DNA from: Archilochus colubris
Lineage: Eukaryota > Chordata > Aves > Apodiformes > Trochilidae
Assembly: GCA_023079485.1 (NCBI GenBank)
Contig: CM041092.1
Coordinates: 1,441,627-1,505,626 of the forward strand
DNA length: 64,000 nt
Direction: 5' to 3'
In this document: piece by piece, positions 60,715-64,000 of the stretch
Position numbering within the stretch: position 1 is the stretch's first letter
Layout: every line of letters starts with the position of its first letter
Notes under the pieces: model-generated
Seen by the model: only the letters and a program-made list of their open reading frames with translations
What the model was told of the DNA's origin: nothing
Database searches by the model: none
Position numbers and translations under genes: made by a program

Positions 60715-64000
<3,286 letters not shown>

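Overview
The window is vertebrate nuclear DNA, almost certainly from a bird. It carries many fragments of CR1, the characteristic avian non-LTR retrotransposon, with its typical 3' end of repeated ATTCTATG. It has short CpG islands, abundant simple repeats, and a single host gene spread over the whole 64 kb on the plus strand. That gene is CACNB4, which encodes the beta-4 auxiliary subunit of voltage-gated calcium channels. The paralogue call rests on the residues of three common exons, such as the REAIRQERE stretch, [12 protein letters not shown] and [20 protein letters not shown], which are the beta-4 versions and not those of beta-1, beta-2 or beta-3.

Layout: (1) positions 1-215 are a CR1 fragment abutting a small CpG island (about 216-660). 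The island holds the 5' end of the long beta-4 form: a tiny putative first coding exon (387-395), a 98-bp G-rich intron, and the conserved exon ending in TSFILRQ (494-577). (2) Positions 578-60252 are one large intron of about 59.7 kb. It contains roughly eleven more CR1 pieces, including two nearly identical copies 9 kb apart, plus microsatellites, a 27-bp minisatellite and several short tandem duplications. (3) In the middle of that intron, about 32.7-33.8 kb, lies a second CpG island with three CCAAT boxes exactly 31 bp apart. It is followed by the alternative first exon MYDNLYLHGFEDSEA (33276-33320) of the short beta-4 form. (4) Positions 60253-63278 contain three common exons: the end of the variable A region and most of the SH3 domain. 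(5) The window ends inside the next intron, so the HOOK, guanylate-kinase-like domain and C terminus lie outside.

Both first exons end in phase 0 and join the same phase-0 acceptor at 60253. The two CpG-island promoters therefore give two proteins that differ only at the N terminus: 15 residues for the short form, about 31 (or 37 if the mini-intron is retained) for the long form. All other long open reading frames look like chance or repeat-driven frames.

I found no evidence for an undescribed biological system. The most interesting local observations are the 31-bp CCAAT repeat promoter, the possible bird-specific remodelling of the long-form N terminus around a G-quadruplex-prone mini-intron, and the pair of near-identical CR1 copies that share the same apparent frameshift.
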